Below, piece by piece: positions 16,519 to 27,348 of a DNA stretch of 64,000 nucleotides. The translations under genes were made by a program, and so were the position numbers. The stretch is from Bifidobacterium margollesii. GTDB taxonomy: Bacteria > Actinomycetota > Actinomycetes > Actinomycetales > Bifidobacteriaceae. The stretch lies in NCBI RefSeq assembly GCF_002860355.1, contig NZ_NMWU01000005.1, positions 85-64,084 of the forward strand, written 5' to 3'. The notes under the pieces were generated by a model. It ran no database searches, had not been told where the DNA came from, and worked only from the letters and a program-made list of their open reading frames with translations. How positions within the stretch are numbered: the first letter of the stretch is position 1; each line of letters begins with the position of its first letter.

Positions 16519-18129
16519 ATGCACCTACGCACGATTCTGACCGAACTCGACGTCTCCGAGCACCTCGCCTCGAACGACGCACTGCTCAATCGGGATTTTG
16601 TCTGTCTGCCGGCGAACGCCGACTCCCCCGAACCGGCCGACACCGAACACACGGTGCTACTCACCCAGCTCTCCGATCTGCACCATCACGTCGGGGCCCG
16701 ACACCATTCCGCGGTGATCGCCCTGACCGACCGGCCACTGGATCATGATCAGGATGTTCCGCCGAAGACCACGATCTGCCGATCCGCCATACCCTTCGAC
16801 GTGGCCCGCCAACGATTCGATCGCCTTGCCCACCTCGCCCCTTCGCTCGACTCCGCCAAGGCGCGGCTATTCGATTCGTTCCAACGAACCTACAACATCC
16901 AGCAGTTCACCCGTGAAGCATATGACGTGATCGGCAATCCTCTGATCGTCACCGACACCGGCAATCGCATCATCGCCACGGCAGGCGACTTCCCCGCCAA
17001 TCGTCCGGACATCACCGAACAGCTGAGCAAAGGCTACGTCTCGCAGTCAGTGCACCAGTCGATGCTCGACAACAATGTCATCGAGGAGGCACGCCGCAAC
17101 CGATCGGCCACCATCTCGGTCAATAAGACGTACAACCAGGAATGGATCACGTCGATCATCTACTACAAGAATCTGGAAATGGGCCGTTTCGACGTCCTGG
17201 CGATGTCCCGAAACTTCGGCGCCTACGATCTGGAGTTGGTGGAATACGCCGGAGCATTGGCCGACATCCTGCTCGACCGCATGAACCCGGTAGCCGCGCA
17301 AACCATCTCCAGCGCGGCAATTCTGGAAGACGTAATGAACAACCGGTTCATCCACGAATCCGAGGCCGTCGAAAGACTTTCAGGAGCCGGATTCACCCCA
17401 TCGCCGGCATACGCGCTCATCATGATCCAAGGCAACCAGAGCTTCGCCACACCAAATTACAACTCGCACATCGGCGGCATTCTGCACACGATCTTCCCCG
17501 AATCCATCTGGCTGGTGTATAACGGCTACTTCTTCCTGCTGCTACCGCTCAAGCCCACCTCTTCATCCGGATACGAATACTATGAGATACTGCAAGAGCG
17601 CATACTGCATGACGGCGCATTGGAGCAGGCACTGCGGAACAACTCGCTACGGGCATACGTCAGCGATCCATTCCATCAGATTCTCGAATGCCGCGAGCAA
17701 CTGTACGTATGCCGAATGCTCAGCCGCGTGATCTTCGACGACGAACCGATCAGCTTCTGCCGTCGTCATCGCCAGCACATCATGGCCTATCACTATTCGA
17801 TCCGCCACGACATCTCAGTATTGCTCGACAAACGCATCCTGCGCATGTACCAGTACGACGTCAACAAGCACACCGAATATATCGCCACGTTGGCCGCACA
17901 TCTACGATTCCCCGGCAATGCGGCCAAGGCGGCCGCGAGTCTGAACGTGCACCGAAACACATATTTCTATCGGCTGCGTAAGCTGCAGGAGATTTTCCAC
18001 ATCGATCTCGGCGACGGAAAGGACATGATCGACGTGGCGACGACACTCGATGTGACCGAGCACTTCCCCACGATTTCCGGAACCGCGCCGAAGATCAATC
18101 CGCTGCCGATGGATACGAACGAGGAGTAA
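16519..18129 (+). CDS. PucR/CdaR-family transcriptional regulator
   Basis: The 536-residue protein ends in a PucR-type helix-turn-helix: a stretch like YIATLAAHLRFPGNAAKAAA followed by LNVHRNTYFYRLRKLQEIF. The middle (about 130-280) looks like a GAF-type sensor domain (YDVIGNPLIVTDTGNRIIAT). These regulators respond to metabolites and usually activate nearby catabolic genes. ATG at 16519 has GGAAGG ten bases upstream; an earlier in-frame ATG at 16456 lacks a site and lies beside the palindrome. It diverges from the ACP-hydrolase-kinase-transporter operon and is its probable controller. The ligand is unknown. Confidence 0.87.
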   Translation: MHLRTILTELDVSEHLASNDALLNRDFVCLPANADSPEPADTEHTVLLTQLSDLHHHVGARHHSAVIALTDRPLDHDQDVPPKTTICRSAIPFDVARQRFDRLAHLAPSLDSAKARLFDSFQRTYNIQQFTREAYDVIGNPLIVTDTGNRIIATAGDFPANRPDITEQLSKGYVSQSVHQSMLDNNVIEEARRNRSATISVNKTYNQEWITSIIYYKNLEMGRFDVLAMSRNFGAYDLELVEYAGALADILLDRMNPVAAQTISSAAILEDVMNNRFIHESEAVERLSGAGFTPSPAYALIMIQGNQSFATPNYNSHIGGILHTIFPESIWLVYNGYFFLLLPLKPTSSSGYEYYEILQERILHDGALEQALRNNSLRAYVSDPFHQILECREQLYVCRMLSRVIFDDEPISFCRRHRQHIMAYHYSIRHDISVLLDKRILRMYQYDVNKHTEYIATLAAHLRFPGNAAKAAASLNVHRNTYFYRLRKLQEIFHIDLGDGKDMIDVATTLDVTEHFPTISGTAPKINPLPMDTNEE

Positions 18130-18155
18130 AGACGCGATCGGCCAATTGCAACCGA

Positions 18156-18566
18156 TCAATCGGCCGGGTCCGGATTGGCGAAATCCGTGACGGCGGTGGA
18201 CATCACCAGATCACCGTCGTAGGAAAACGAAACATCGCACGACACCACGCCCAAAATCCCGGCAAGATCATCGGATAACGACGCGATCGGCCAATCCTGC
18301 GAGCAGTCCACACGAATGTCGCGGAACGACAGCGACCGACCGAGCATCCGTTCCAGGTCGGCACGGCGCTCATCGTTGATGCGCAGCGTCTTATACACGG
18401 ATTCCTTGATCGAGAACACCTTGGCGTAATACATCCGACGGTTCGGAGATTCCGTCGCCGCCGAAATCTCCGCATCCGTGAACGTGCTCCGAACAAACGG
18501 ATCGGATGCGTCCAGCATCGCGTCGGTCAAACGCCCGACCCGCATGAGATCGCATCCGATGCGCAT
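18156..18566 (-). CDS. 4'-phosphopantetheinyl transferase, AcpS type
   Basis: The 136-residue protein starts MRIGCDLMRVGRL, corresponding to the Mg-binding GIDLVEI motif of AcpS (Asp6). It has YYAKVFSIKESVYKTL, the counterpart of the WxxKEAxxKA motif (Glu55, Lys59). It would transfer phosphopantetheine from CoA to a carrier-protein serine. The motifs are somewhat diverged and the C-terminus longer than minimal AcpS. It lies 27 bases downstream of UDP-glucose dehydrogenase on the same strand and convergent with the PucR-type gene. Proximity to the dedicated ACP suggests that ACP is its substrate; a bifidobacterial housekeeping AcpS for the type I fatty acid synthase is expected elsewhere. Confidence 0.82.
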   Translation of the reverse strand: MRIGCDLMRVGRLTDAMLDASDPFVRSTFTDAEISAATESPNRRMYYAKVFSIKESVYKTLRINDERRADLERMLGRSLSFRDIRVDCSQDWPIASLSDDLAGILGVVSCDVSFSYDGDLVMSTAVTDFANPDPAD

Positions 18567-18593
18567 AATCCGCAGCCCCGCCCGACCGTGCGA

Positions 18594-19853
18594 TCAGTCG
18601 CGCTTGAAGAGGTCGCGGGTGAAGACCTTGTCGCCTGCATCGGCGAGATCATCGTTCCAGCGGTTGGCCACGATCACGTCGGCCTCGGCCTTGAACGCCG
18701 CGAGATCATGCGTCACCGGGCTGCCGAAGAAGTCGGGGGCGTCCAGCGTGGGCTCGTACACCACCACATCCACGCCCTTCGCCTTGATGCGCTTCATCAC
18801 GCCCTGGATGGCGGACTGACGGAAATTGTCGGAACCGCTCTTCATGGTCAGGCGGTACACGCCCACCACCGGCGTGGCATTGCCTTCGGTCTTCGCCTCG
18901 GCCACGCGGGCGAGGATCTCGTCGGCGATGAAGTCCTTGCGGGTGCGGTTCGCCTCGACGATCGCGCCGATCAGGTTCTGCGGCACGTCGGAGTAGTTCG
19001 CCAGCAGCTGCTTGGTGTCCTTCGGCAGGCAGTAGCCGCCGTAGCCGAAGCTCGGATTGTTGTAGCCGTTGCGGATGCGCGGGTCGAGGCACACGCCGTC
19101 GATGATCTCCTGCGGGTCGAGGCCACGCGACTCGGCATAGGTGTCCAGTTCGTTGAAGTAGGCCACGCGCAGCGCAAGATACGTGTTCGAGAACAGCTTG
19201 ATGGCCTCGGCTTCGGTGGGACCGACCACCAGCTGCGGAATACCCTTGGAGCCGTCGTGGTTCGTGCGATCATGCTCGGCCGGGTCCGCACCGTCGGCCA
19301 GCAGCTTCACGAACTCGTGCGCGGCCCGCACGGCTTCAGGATCGTTCTGCGGGGCACCGGCCACGATGCGGCTCGGATGCAGGTTGTCGTACAGCGCGTG
19401 GCCCTCGCGCAGGAACTCCGGGGAGAAGATGATGCGATGATCGCCGGTCTCGTCGATCAGCTGCTGCGTGTAGCCCACCGGAATCGTGGACTTGATCACG
19501 ATCCACGCGGTGGGATTCACCGCACGGATCGCCTTGATCGCCGCCTCCACGCTGGAGGTGTCGAAGTAGTTCTTCTGCGCGTCGTAGTTGGTCGGCGTGG
19601 CCACCACGGCGAAGTCGGCGCCGGCGTACGCCTCGGCCGGATCAAGCGTGGCATGGAAGTCCAGCGGCCGTTCTCCGGAGGTGTTGCCGTCGAGGAATGC
19701 GGTGATCTCCCTGTCCACGATCGGGCTCTTGCCGTTGTTCAGCAGCTCCACCTTCTCGGGCACGATGTCGAGCGCGTGCACCTCGTTGTGCTGCGACAGC
19801 AGCAGCGCCACCGACAGGCCCACATATCCGGTTCCGGCAACAGCAATCTTCAT
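18594..19853 (-). CDS. ugd: UDP-glucose 6-dehydrogenase
   Basis: The 419-residue NAD-dependent enzyme oxidises UDP-glucose to UDP-glucuronate for surface polysaccharides. The N-terminal Rossmann motif is [11 protein letters not shown] (residues 4-14). Substrate-loop residues follow in [12 protein letters not shown], and the catalytic Cys lies in [11 protein letters not shown] (near residue 275). ATG at 19853 has AAAGG about nine bases upstream. A divergent GT2 glycosyltransferase starts 175 bases away, supporting a polysaccharide role. The AcpS-type gene follows at 27 bases and may be co-transcribed. Confidence 0.95.
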   Translation of the reverse strand: MKIAVAGTGYVGLSVALLLSQHNEVHALDIVPEKVELLNNGKSPIVDREITAFLDGNTSGERPLDFHATLDPAEAYAGADFAVVATPTNYDAQKNYFDTSSVEAAIKAIRAVNPTAWIVIKSTIPVGYTQQLIDETGDHRIIFSPEFLREGHALYDNLHPSRIVAGAPQNDPEAVRAAHEFVKLLADGADPAEHDRTNHDGSKGIPQLVVGPTEAEAIKLFSNTYLALRVAYFNELDTYAESRGLDPQEIIDGVCLDPRIRNGYNNPSFGYGGYCLPKDTKQLLANYSDVPQNLIGAIVEANRTRKDFIADEILARVAEAKTEGNATPVVGVYRLTMKSGSDNFRQSAIQGVMKRIKAKGVDVVVYEPTLDAPDFFGSPVTHDLAAFKAEADVIVANRWNDDLADAGDKVFTRDLFKRD

Positions 19854-20027
19854 GGATCCACACCTTTCCGATCAGATCAGAATGACTATCTACGCTTCGC
19901 GTGCCACAACGGACGCGAACACTATCTGCCATAGTAGCCCGATACGGCACCGACCGGACCGATACGCGGCCGATCCCGTCACCCACCGTCGAACCACCCC
20001 ACCGATCGGCCCGATACACTGGGGACC

Positions 20028-21137
20028 ATGATCTCCACCACATCGTCTTCTGCAACCACATCGTCTTCTTCCGCATCATCGCCAGCATCATCAGCCACGT
20101 CATCGCCCACCGTGCCCGCCCGCCAGCCGCTGGTGTCCATCATCGTCCCGGTGTACAACGCGCAGCGATATCTGCCCTACTGCATCGAGTCGATCACCGG
20201 GCAGACCTACCCGAATCTGGAAATCATTCTGGTGGACGACGGCTCCACCGACGATTCCCCGCGGATCTGCGACTCCTACGCCGTGAAGGACGACCGCATC
20301 GTCGTGATCCATCAGACCAACGGCGGCATCGCCAAGGCGCAGAACGCCGGTCTCGACGCAGCCCGCGGCGAGTTCATCGCCTTCGCGGACAACGACGACA
20401 TGCTCGATTCACGCAATATCGAGATTCTGCTGCATGCGTTGGAATCCACCGGCGCGAGCATGAGCAAGGGCCGTTGGGCCCAGTTCGGCGTCTCCTCGCT
20501 CGACGATGTCGCCGAGCGGATCGGTCTCGGCGTCGAATCGCCGCAAACCGTGACGGTGTTCCGCAATCCGCTGCGCGCCTATCAGAGCGTGTTCTGCAAG
20601 AGCCTGCGACTGCTGCTCGACTCGCTGGGCAGGCACGGCGAGGCCCGGTATTTCAACGAGGCGAACTGGTGCCGACTGTATCGCCGAGAGCTGTGGGACG
20701 GGGTGCGGTTCCCCGAAGGCATGTACGCGCAGGACGTGATGGTGGCCGGGGAGCTGTATTCGCGCATGGATGCGGTGGTCGATGTGGATGCGGTGCTGTA
20801 TCACTGGCTGCAGTCCGGTGGGTCGGTGACGCATTCGCAGCGCAGCCTCGGGTTCTATCATGACAACGTGATGGCCGGTTTGACGAATTTCGATCATGCG
20901 ATGGCGAACGGCATCACCCCGGCCCGCAGCTACTATACGATGACCGAGCAGCTGCGCGAGGCGGAGCAGACGTATGCGGGGAAACACGGCACCGCGCTGC
21001 TGGACGCCGATCGCGACCAGGTACGCAAGGCCATCGCCCGGCTCACACCCTTCCAGCGTCTGCGATGCCGAACGCTGGCAACCGTGCGATACGCCGAAAA
21101 ACTCGTCTATGATCGGCGAGTCAAATCGATGCGATAG
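20028..21137 (+). CDS. GT2-family glycosyltransferase
   Basis: The 369-residue protein has a GT-A fold: VSIIVPVYNAQRYLPYCI, LEIILVDDGSTDDSP, NGGIAKAQNAGL and FADNDDM (DxD-type nucleotide-sugar site). It probably transfers a sugar onto a cell-surface glycan. The first 31 residues are almost all Ser, Thr and Ala, encoded by short imperfect DNA repeats, so the real start may be the GTG encoding VPARQPLVSII. No ribosome binding site precedes the ATG at 20028, but TACACT ten bases upstream could be the -10 of a leaderless message. It is divergent from ugd and convergent with the subtilase gene. Confidence 0.88.
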   Translation: MISTTSSSATTSSSSASSPASSATSSPTVPARQPLVSIIVPVYNAQRYLPYCIESITGQTYPNLEIILVDDGSTDDSPRICDSYAVKDDRIVVIHQTNGGIAKAQNAGLDAARGEFIAFADNDDMLDSRNIEILLHALESTGASMSKGRWAQFGVSSLDDVAERIGLGVESPQTVTVFRNPLRAYQSVFCKSLRLLLDSLGRHGEARYFNEANWCRLYRRELWDGVRFPEGMYAQDVMVAGELYSRMDAVVDVDAVLYHWLQSGGSVTHSQRSLGFYHDNVMAGLTNFDHAMANGITPARSYYTMTEQLREAEQTYAGKHGTALLDADRDQVRKAIARLTPFQRLRCRTLATVRYAEKLVYDRRVKSMR

Positions 21138-21199
21138 CGCGGCCACGCGGCGTAGGCAATACGGCAAAGACCGCGTAGTCACTACGGCAAAGACGCGGA

Positions 21200-23374
21200 T
21201 CACCGCCGTTTCGACCGGGCGCGCAGGAAAGCCGCACCGGCCGCGAACGCCACCAGCAGCAAGCAGGTGCCGAACGCCCAGGCCACATCGCTGCCGGTAC
21301 GGGACAGCGCCGAAGCGCCTCCCGACCGGCTGCGGCCGGCATCGGTGTCCACCTGCGTCCGTTCGGGGGACGGTGCGGGGGTGATCTCAATGCCGTCGAA
21401 ATCGGCGTTGCCGTCCGTATCGCCCGTGCCGTTCGACCCGGCACCGGGCGTCACCGTACCATTGGCCGTACTGTCATTCGGACGGCCTGATTCGCCGGAT
21501 TGACTACCGGCCTGGTTACCGGCCTGCCCGTTGCCGTTCTGATTGCCGCCGTTACCATTCGTGCCGTTTTGGCCTCCCGACGAGCCGGTCGAGTCAAGAT
21601 CCCTGGTCACCGCGGCAAAAGCGCTGATCAGACCGGATCCGCGATACTCCTTACCGTCCGTCGGCTTGGTCAGACGACCGTAGTAGTAGCCGGCCTGACG
21701 CTTCAGCAGTGCAATGATTCGAGCAGCGTCATAGCTCGGATGCTCGGCACGCAGCAACGACACCACGCCGGACGTCAGAGGGGTGGATAACGACGTACCG
21801 CTCAGATAGGCATAACCGGTCGAATCAGCATACGGATACCATGACGGCACGGTGGAGTAGATCCCCGAACCGGGAGCCGTGACCGTAATCGAATGCTTAC
21901 CGTAGTTGGAGTAGGAAGCCCGCGCCAGAGTCCGTACGTCGGCGACGTCCACCGGATCCGAGGCGGAGACGACGATGACCCCGGGCAGCATGGACGGCAT
22001 TTGGATCTCACCGGCATACGGGGGATTGTCGAGGTCGGTGTCATGATTGTGCGCGGCGGCCACGACCACGACGTCGCGCGACTGCGCGTAGGCCACGGCC
22101 CGCTTGGTCACCTCGATGGATGCGGTCTGCGCGGCATCATCGGGATTCCACCACGACCCCCATGAGGTCATGCCGTAGCTGTTGTTGGCCACGGCGAAGT
22201 GATGGTCGGCCGACCAGACCAGGCCGCACACCGCATATTCCGGGTAGACCCAGTCGTAGTCGTTGGTCACGCGGACCGACGCCAGACGGGCTTTCGGATT
22301 CACGCCGTCGATGCCGATCGCATTGTGGGCCGCGGCGATCAGACCGGCCACATGCGTGCCATGCGCATACACCGTCTGCCAGTCGCCGTATTGAGTGGAC
22401 GGGGGTTGCGAAGAGGGTGTACCAGCCAGCTGCTGGTTGGCGATGCCGTTGATCTGGCAGCTCACCGAAAGATCCGGATCGACCTGCCCTTTGAGATCGG
22501 GATGGGTGGCGTCGATGCCGCTGTCGAGCACACCGACCGTGACCTCGAACCGGTCATCGGTCGTGCGCGCTATGGTACCAACGGCCTTATCGACGCCGAT
22601 CGCCCGCTGTGCCCAATTCCGGTCGGAGGCCTCGGATGAGCCCTGGACGGCCGAGGAACCGCCGGCGGATCGAGTAGAAGACCGATTGGCTGACTGGCTG
22701 GCGGATGACCGATTCGCGGACCGAGCGGCGGCCTGCGCAGCGGTCCGACCTACGGATTCGACCGCGAGACTGTGACCGGAAACGTCCTGGGTCACGCGAC
22801 TGCCATCCTGATTGTTGTTTCGCCGCAGGGAGTATGTCTGTACCGACACATTCTCCTCGCCGGTGACCGGCGTGCGGCGGGTAGGGCCCACGGAATCGAG
22901 CGCGATGCCTGCGGCCTTGGCTTTGTCGGCGAAATGGCCGGCGAACGAGCCGTCCGTGGATTGCACGAACAGCGAGCCGAACTGATCATATCGGGTCAGC
23001 ACGGTGGCTCCCAGCGATTCGGCGAGGGATGCGGCCTTCGCGGCGTCGGTGGCGTCCGCGGCGCCGGGGTCTTCCGCCGATGATTGAGACAATGCGGATT
23101 GAGACGACTTCGCCCCTGCCGATGCTGATTTCGTCGGTGATGATTGCGTCAAATTGATGACGTAGTTGCGCGGCGAATCATCCTCATAGGACGGGGACAC
23201 CGTCGTCTTGGGAGGGGATTGTGAGGATATGGACCGGATAGATTGGGACGGGGAGGAAGCCGGAGTCGCCGGCGCGGAATCGGCTAGGGCCGGAACTCCC
23301 GCCGTGGCGATCAGCCCGGCGCCCACCGTCACGGCGGCGATGGCTGCGGACAGTTTCCGAAGCAAACCTCGCAT
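21200..23374 (-). CDS. Surface-anchored subtilisin-like (S8) serine protease
   Basis: The 724-residue protein has a signal peptide (basic MRGLLRKLS, hydrophobic core, cleavage near ALADS) and a low-complexity Ser-rich stretch. An S8 domain has the triad Asp in GVLDSGIDATHPD (near 283), His in YAHGTHVAGL (near 337) and Ser in LSGTSLSTP (near 527). A Gly/Asn-rich linker leads to ALSRTG, a hydrophobic helix and RARSKRR. That tail has the layout of a sortase signal, with LSRTG in place of LPxTG, or may simply be a membrane anchor. The overall plan resembles mycosins and other actinobacterial wall subtilases. Its substrate is unknown. Confidence 0.92.
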   Translation of the reverse strand: MRGLLRKLSAAIAAVTVGAGLIATAGVPALADSAPATPASSPSQSIRSISSQSPPKTTVSPSYEDDSPRNYVINLTQSSPTKSASAGAKSSQSALSQSSAEDPGAADATDAAKAASLAESLGATVLTRYDQFGSLFVQSTDGSFAGHFADKAKAAGIALDSVGPTRRTPVTGEENVSVQTYSLRRNNNQDGSRVTQDVSGHSLAVESVGRTAAQAAARSANRSSASQSANRSSTRSAGGSSAVQGSSEASDRNWAQRAIGVDKAVGTIARTTDDRFEVTVGVLDSGIDATHPDLKGQVDPDLSVSCQINGIANQQLAGTPSSQPPSTQYGDWQTVYAHGTHVAGLIAAAHNAIGIDGVNPKARLASVRVTNDYDWVYPEYAVCGLVWSADHHFAVANNSYGMTSWGSWWNPDDAAQTASIEVTKRAVAYAQSRDVVVVAAAHNHDTDLDNPPYAGEIQMPSMLPGVIVVSASDPVDVADVRTLARASYSNYGKHSITVTAPGSGIYSTVPSWYPYADSTGYAYLSGTSLSTPLTSGVVSLLRAEHPSYDAARIIALLKRQAGYYYGRLTKPTDGKEYRGSGLISAFAAVTRDLDSTGSSGGQNGTNGNGGNQNGNGQAGNQAGSQSGESGRPNDSTANGTVTPGAGSNGTGDTDGNADFDGIEITPAPSPERTQVDTDAGRSRSGGASALSRTGSDVAWAFGTCLLLVAFAAGAAFLRARSKRR

Positions 23375-23469
23375 ATGGTCGTCCCCTTCCCTGTTTCCTG
23401 TCAGAATACCCGCTCCGATTCTCGCAACGCGAAAATCTTTCTCACCTTCACAGGAAAGAACCCCACACC

Positions 23470-23625
23470 CAGCTCCCGCGGTCGGGGGCTGTCGGCAAAG
23501 CCGACCGAGGGTGGACGAAGCGACGCGTCACCCGGACTCCCCCAGTCAGCTACCGCTGACAGCCCCCTCCAGAGGGGGCGAAAACACGAAACACGGAAGG
23601 CTTCCCCTCGAAGGGGAAGCCAGAA
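23470..23625. repeat. Dispersed intergenic repeat, copy 2
   Basis: The stretch combines short self-complementary modules (GGGGGCTGTCGGCAAAGCCGA, CAGTCAGCTACCGCTGACAG, CTTCCCCTCGAAGGGGAAG). They resemble modules repeated at 7.3, 31.1 and 37.5 kb. It fills the gap between the subtilase start and the DUF5648 gene's stop, and its hairpins may end the latter's transcript. Confidence 0.65.
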
Positions 23626-23637
23626 ACGGAGAGGCGA

Positions 23638-25020
23638 TCACAGGCTCTTCCAGGCGATGCCTTCGCCGCGCCAGCCGGCGCGCTGAACGGCCACGTACTC
23701 GCCGTAGCTCGTCGTGTAGACGTGCTCGCCGGAATTGCGGTTGTACAGACGGTAGACCTTGGTACCGGCGTTGGGATTCACCGTCCACGCGGTGTTCTCG
23801 TTCTTCCATCCCAGACGCACCAGCATGTTGTGTTCGGCGGCGTTCATCGTCCAGTTGTGGTTGCCGGTGCGACGGTTGTACTCGCGGTACACCGGGGAGC
23901 CGATGCGAGCCGCGTTGAACGAGACGCCCTCGTAGCGCCAGCCCTTGCCCACCAGCATGTTCTTCTCCGCAGCCGAAGTCGTGTAGTGGTGCAGACCGGA
24001 ACGACGATTGTACACGCGGTACACCGGTACCTTGGTCACGGCCAGATCGGAAACGGTCACGTTGTAGTTCAGCGGCGGAATCGCACCATACACATCAGCG
24101 GTCAGCTGCAGGTAGTAGGTGCCCGCACCCAGATTCAGCGTATCCGACTTCGAGGTCTGGGCGAACTGCCACTGGTACGACTTCACCTGCGCGAGATTCG
24201 AACGGTACAGTCGCACGGTCCAATGGTCGATCGACCCGTATCGTGCAGTACGGAATTTCAGCTCCACCTTGGTGGCCTTGGAGATCGTGAACCGGTACCA
24301 GTCCTGTTCGCCGGTCTTGGCGTCCGCCCACGCGCTGGCGTTCGTCGTCCGGCCGAGCGTCAGCGCATCGGCCACGGAATGGCTGTTGTTCCACTCGGTC
24401 TCCCATGTGGAGTTCTGGCTGTAGTTGATCCGGAGATTGGCCGTGGCGCTCGTCATCCAATACAGGGTTCCGAACTTGACGTAGTAGGTGCCGGGTGCCA
24501 GACCCTGATTGCCCAGCGAGGTCTTGCTCATGTTGTCGTAAGCGTCCCTGGCGATCACCCTGCCGGCGCTGTCAAGCAGGACCGGCGTCGAGAATCGATT
24601 GTTGGTGTTGGGGAACGAATAGGTGACGTTCACCACGCCCTGCCTCGGCACCGAGAATTTGTACCAGTAGTCAGGCTGATGCTGCCCGTCGTTACGCCTG
24701 ATCGTGTAGGACCTGTTCACCGCCACGGCCGCGGCACTGGCCTTGCTGAGGTTGGTGGCCGCGGAGGCGCCACCGGAAGTCTGGGCCGAAGACTCGGCCT
24801 GCCCCGATGCCGGCGCGGACTGTGCCGGCTGAGACTGTGCCGACTGAGACTGAACCTGTGCGGACTGTGCCGGCGCGGACGCGGATTCCTGCTGGCTCGA
24901 GGACTGCGTCGTACCGGTCTCAGCGGCGCTGGCGAACGACACCGGAACGATCATGCTGGCCACGGCCAAGGCCGCAATGCCCAGCTTTCCCCACCTATGC
25001 AACGTATGACGACTCTTCAT
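23638..25020 (-). CDS. Secreted protein with C-terminal DUF5648 repeats
   Basis: The 460-residue protein has a signal peptide (MKSRHTLHRWGKLGIAALAV core, cleavage near ASAAE) and a Ser/Gln/Ala-rich linker (QSAQSQPAQSAPASGQ type). Next comes a beta-rich region like bacterial pre-peptidase domains (WYKFSVPRQGVVNVTYSF, GTYYVKFGTLYW). At the end are three DUF5648-like repeats of the form VYRxYNRxSGxHxYT with GWxxEG. DUF5648 modules occur on secreted lytic or adhesive proteins; no catalytic domain is visible. The ATG at 25020 is chosen for AAGAAGG five bases upstream. Function is probably wall or carbohydrate binding, which is inference. Confidence 0.85.
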   Translation of the reverse strand: MKSRHTLHRWGKLGIAALAVASMIVPVSFASAAETGTTQSSSQQESASAPAQSAQVQSQSAQSQPAQSAPASGQAESSAQTSGGASAATNLSKASAAAVAVNRSYTIRRNDGQHQPDYWYKFSVPRQGVVNVTYSFPNTNNRFSTPVLLDSAGRVIARDAYDNMSKTSLGNQGLAPGTYYVKFGTLYWMTSATANLRINYSQNSTWETEWNNSHSVADALTLGRTTNASAWADAKTGEQDWYRFTISKATKVELKFRTARYGSIDHWTVRLYRSNLAQVKSYQWQFAQTSKSDTLNLGAGTYYLQLTADVYGAIPPLNYNVTVSDLAVTKVPVYRVYNRRSGLHHYTTSAAEKNMLVGKGWRYEGVSFNAARIGSPVYREYNRRTGNHNWTMNAAEHNMLVRLGWKNENTAWTVNPNAGTKVYRLYNRNSGEHVYTTSYGEYVAVQRAGWRGEGIAWKSL

Positions 25021-25165
25021 AACAACCTTCTTTCTCATACGGTCGCCGCGGAGAGCCCCCGGCAACACCCCACCATTGTCTCACCGACTCGCCCACCGGC
25101 GGAAGGATGGTCTCACCCCCGAATACCAGAACGCCGAACACCCAACGAACACCCGAACACCCAAC
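25021..25165. other. Short intergenic region before leuA terminator
   Basis: It contains a small direct repeat of a CCCGAATAC-CAGAACGC / CCCAACGAACACC kind around 25119-25165 and the probable promoter of the secreted DUF5648 gene. No gene is seen. Confidence 0.4.
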
Positions 25166-25201
25166 GAAAAAGCCTTCCCCCCGATGGGAGGGAAGGCTTC
25201 A
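25166..25201 (-). terminator. Rho-independent terminator of leuA
   Basis: Read on the minus strand, GAAGCCTTCC pairs with GGAAGGCTT around a CTCCCATCGGGG loop and is followed by TTTTTCG. It lies 15 bases after the leuA stop. Confidence 0.85.
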
Positions 25202-25215
25202 TTCGCGAGAGAGGA

Positions 25216-27246
<2,031 letters not shown>

Positions 27247-27267
27247 CTACAATCCGGCAACAACAGA

Positions 27268-27306
27268 AACACCCGACCGGGGGCGATACGCCTCCGATCG
27301 GGTGTT
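27268..27306 (-). terminator. Terminator between the alpha/beta hydrolase and leuA
   Basis: AACACCCGATCGGAGGCG pairs with its near-complement CGCCCCCGGTCGGGTGTT on the minus strand and is followed by TCTGTTGTT. It ends the AraC-associated hydrolase unit before the leuA leader. Confidence 0.8.
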
Positions 27307-27348
27307 CAATTGGACTGCCGGACCGTCCGGTCGCCGGTCATCCGCCGC

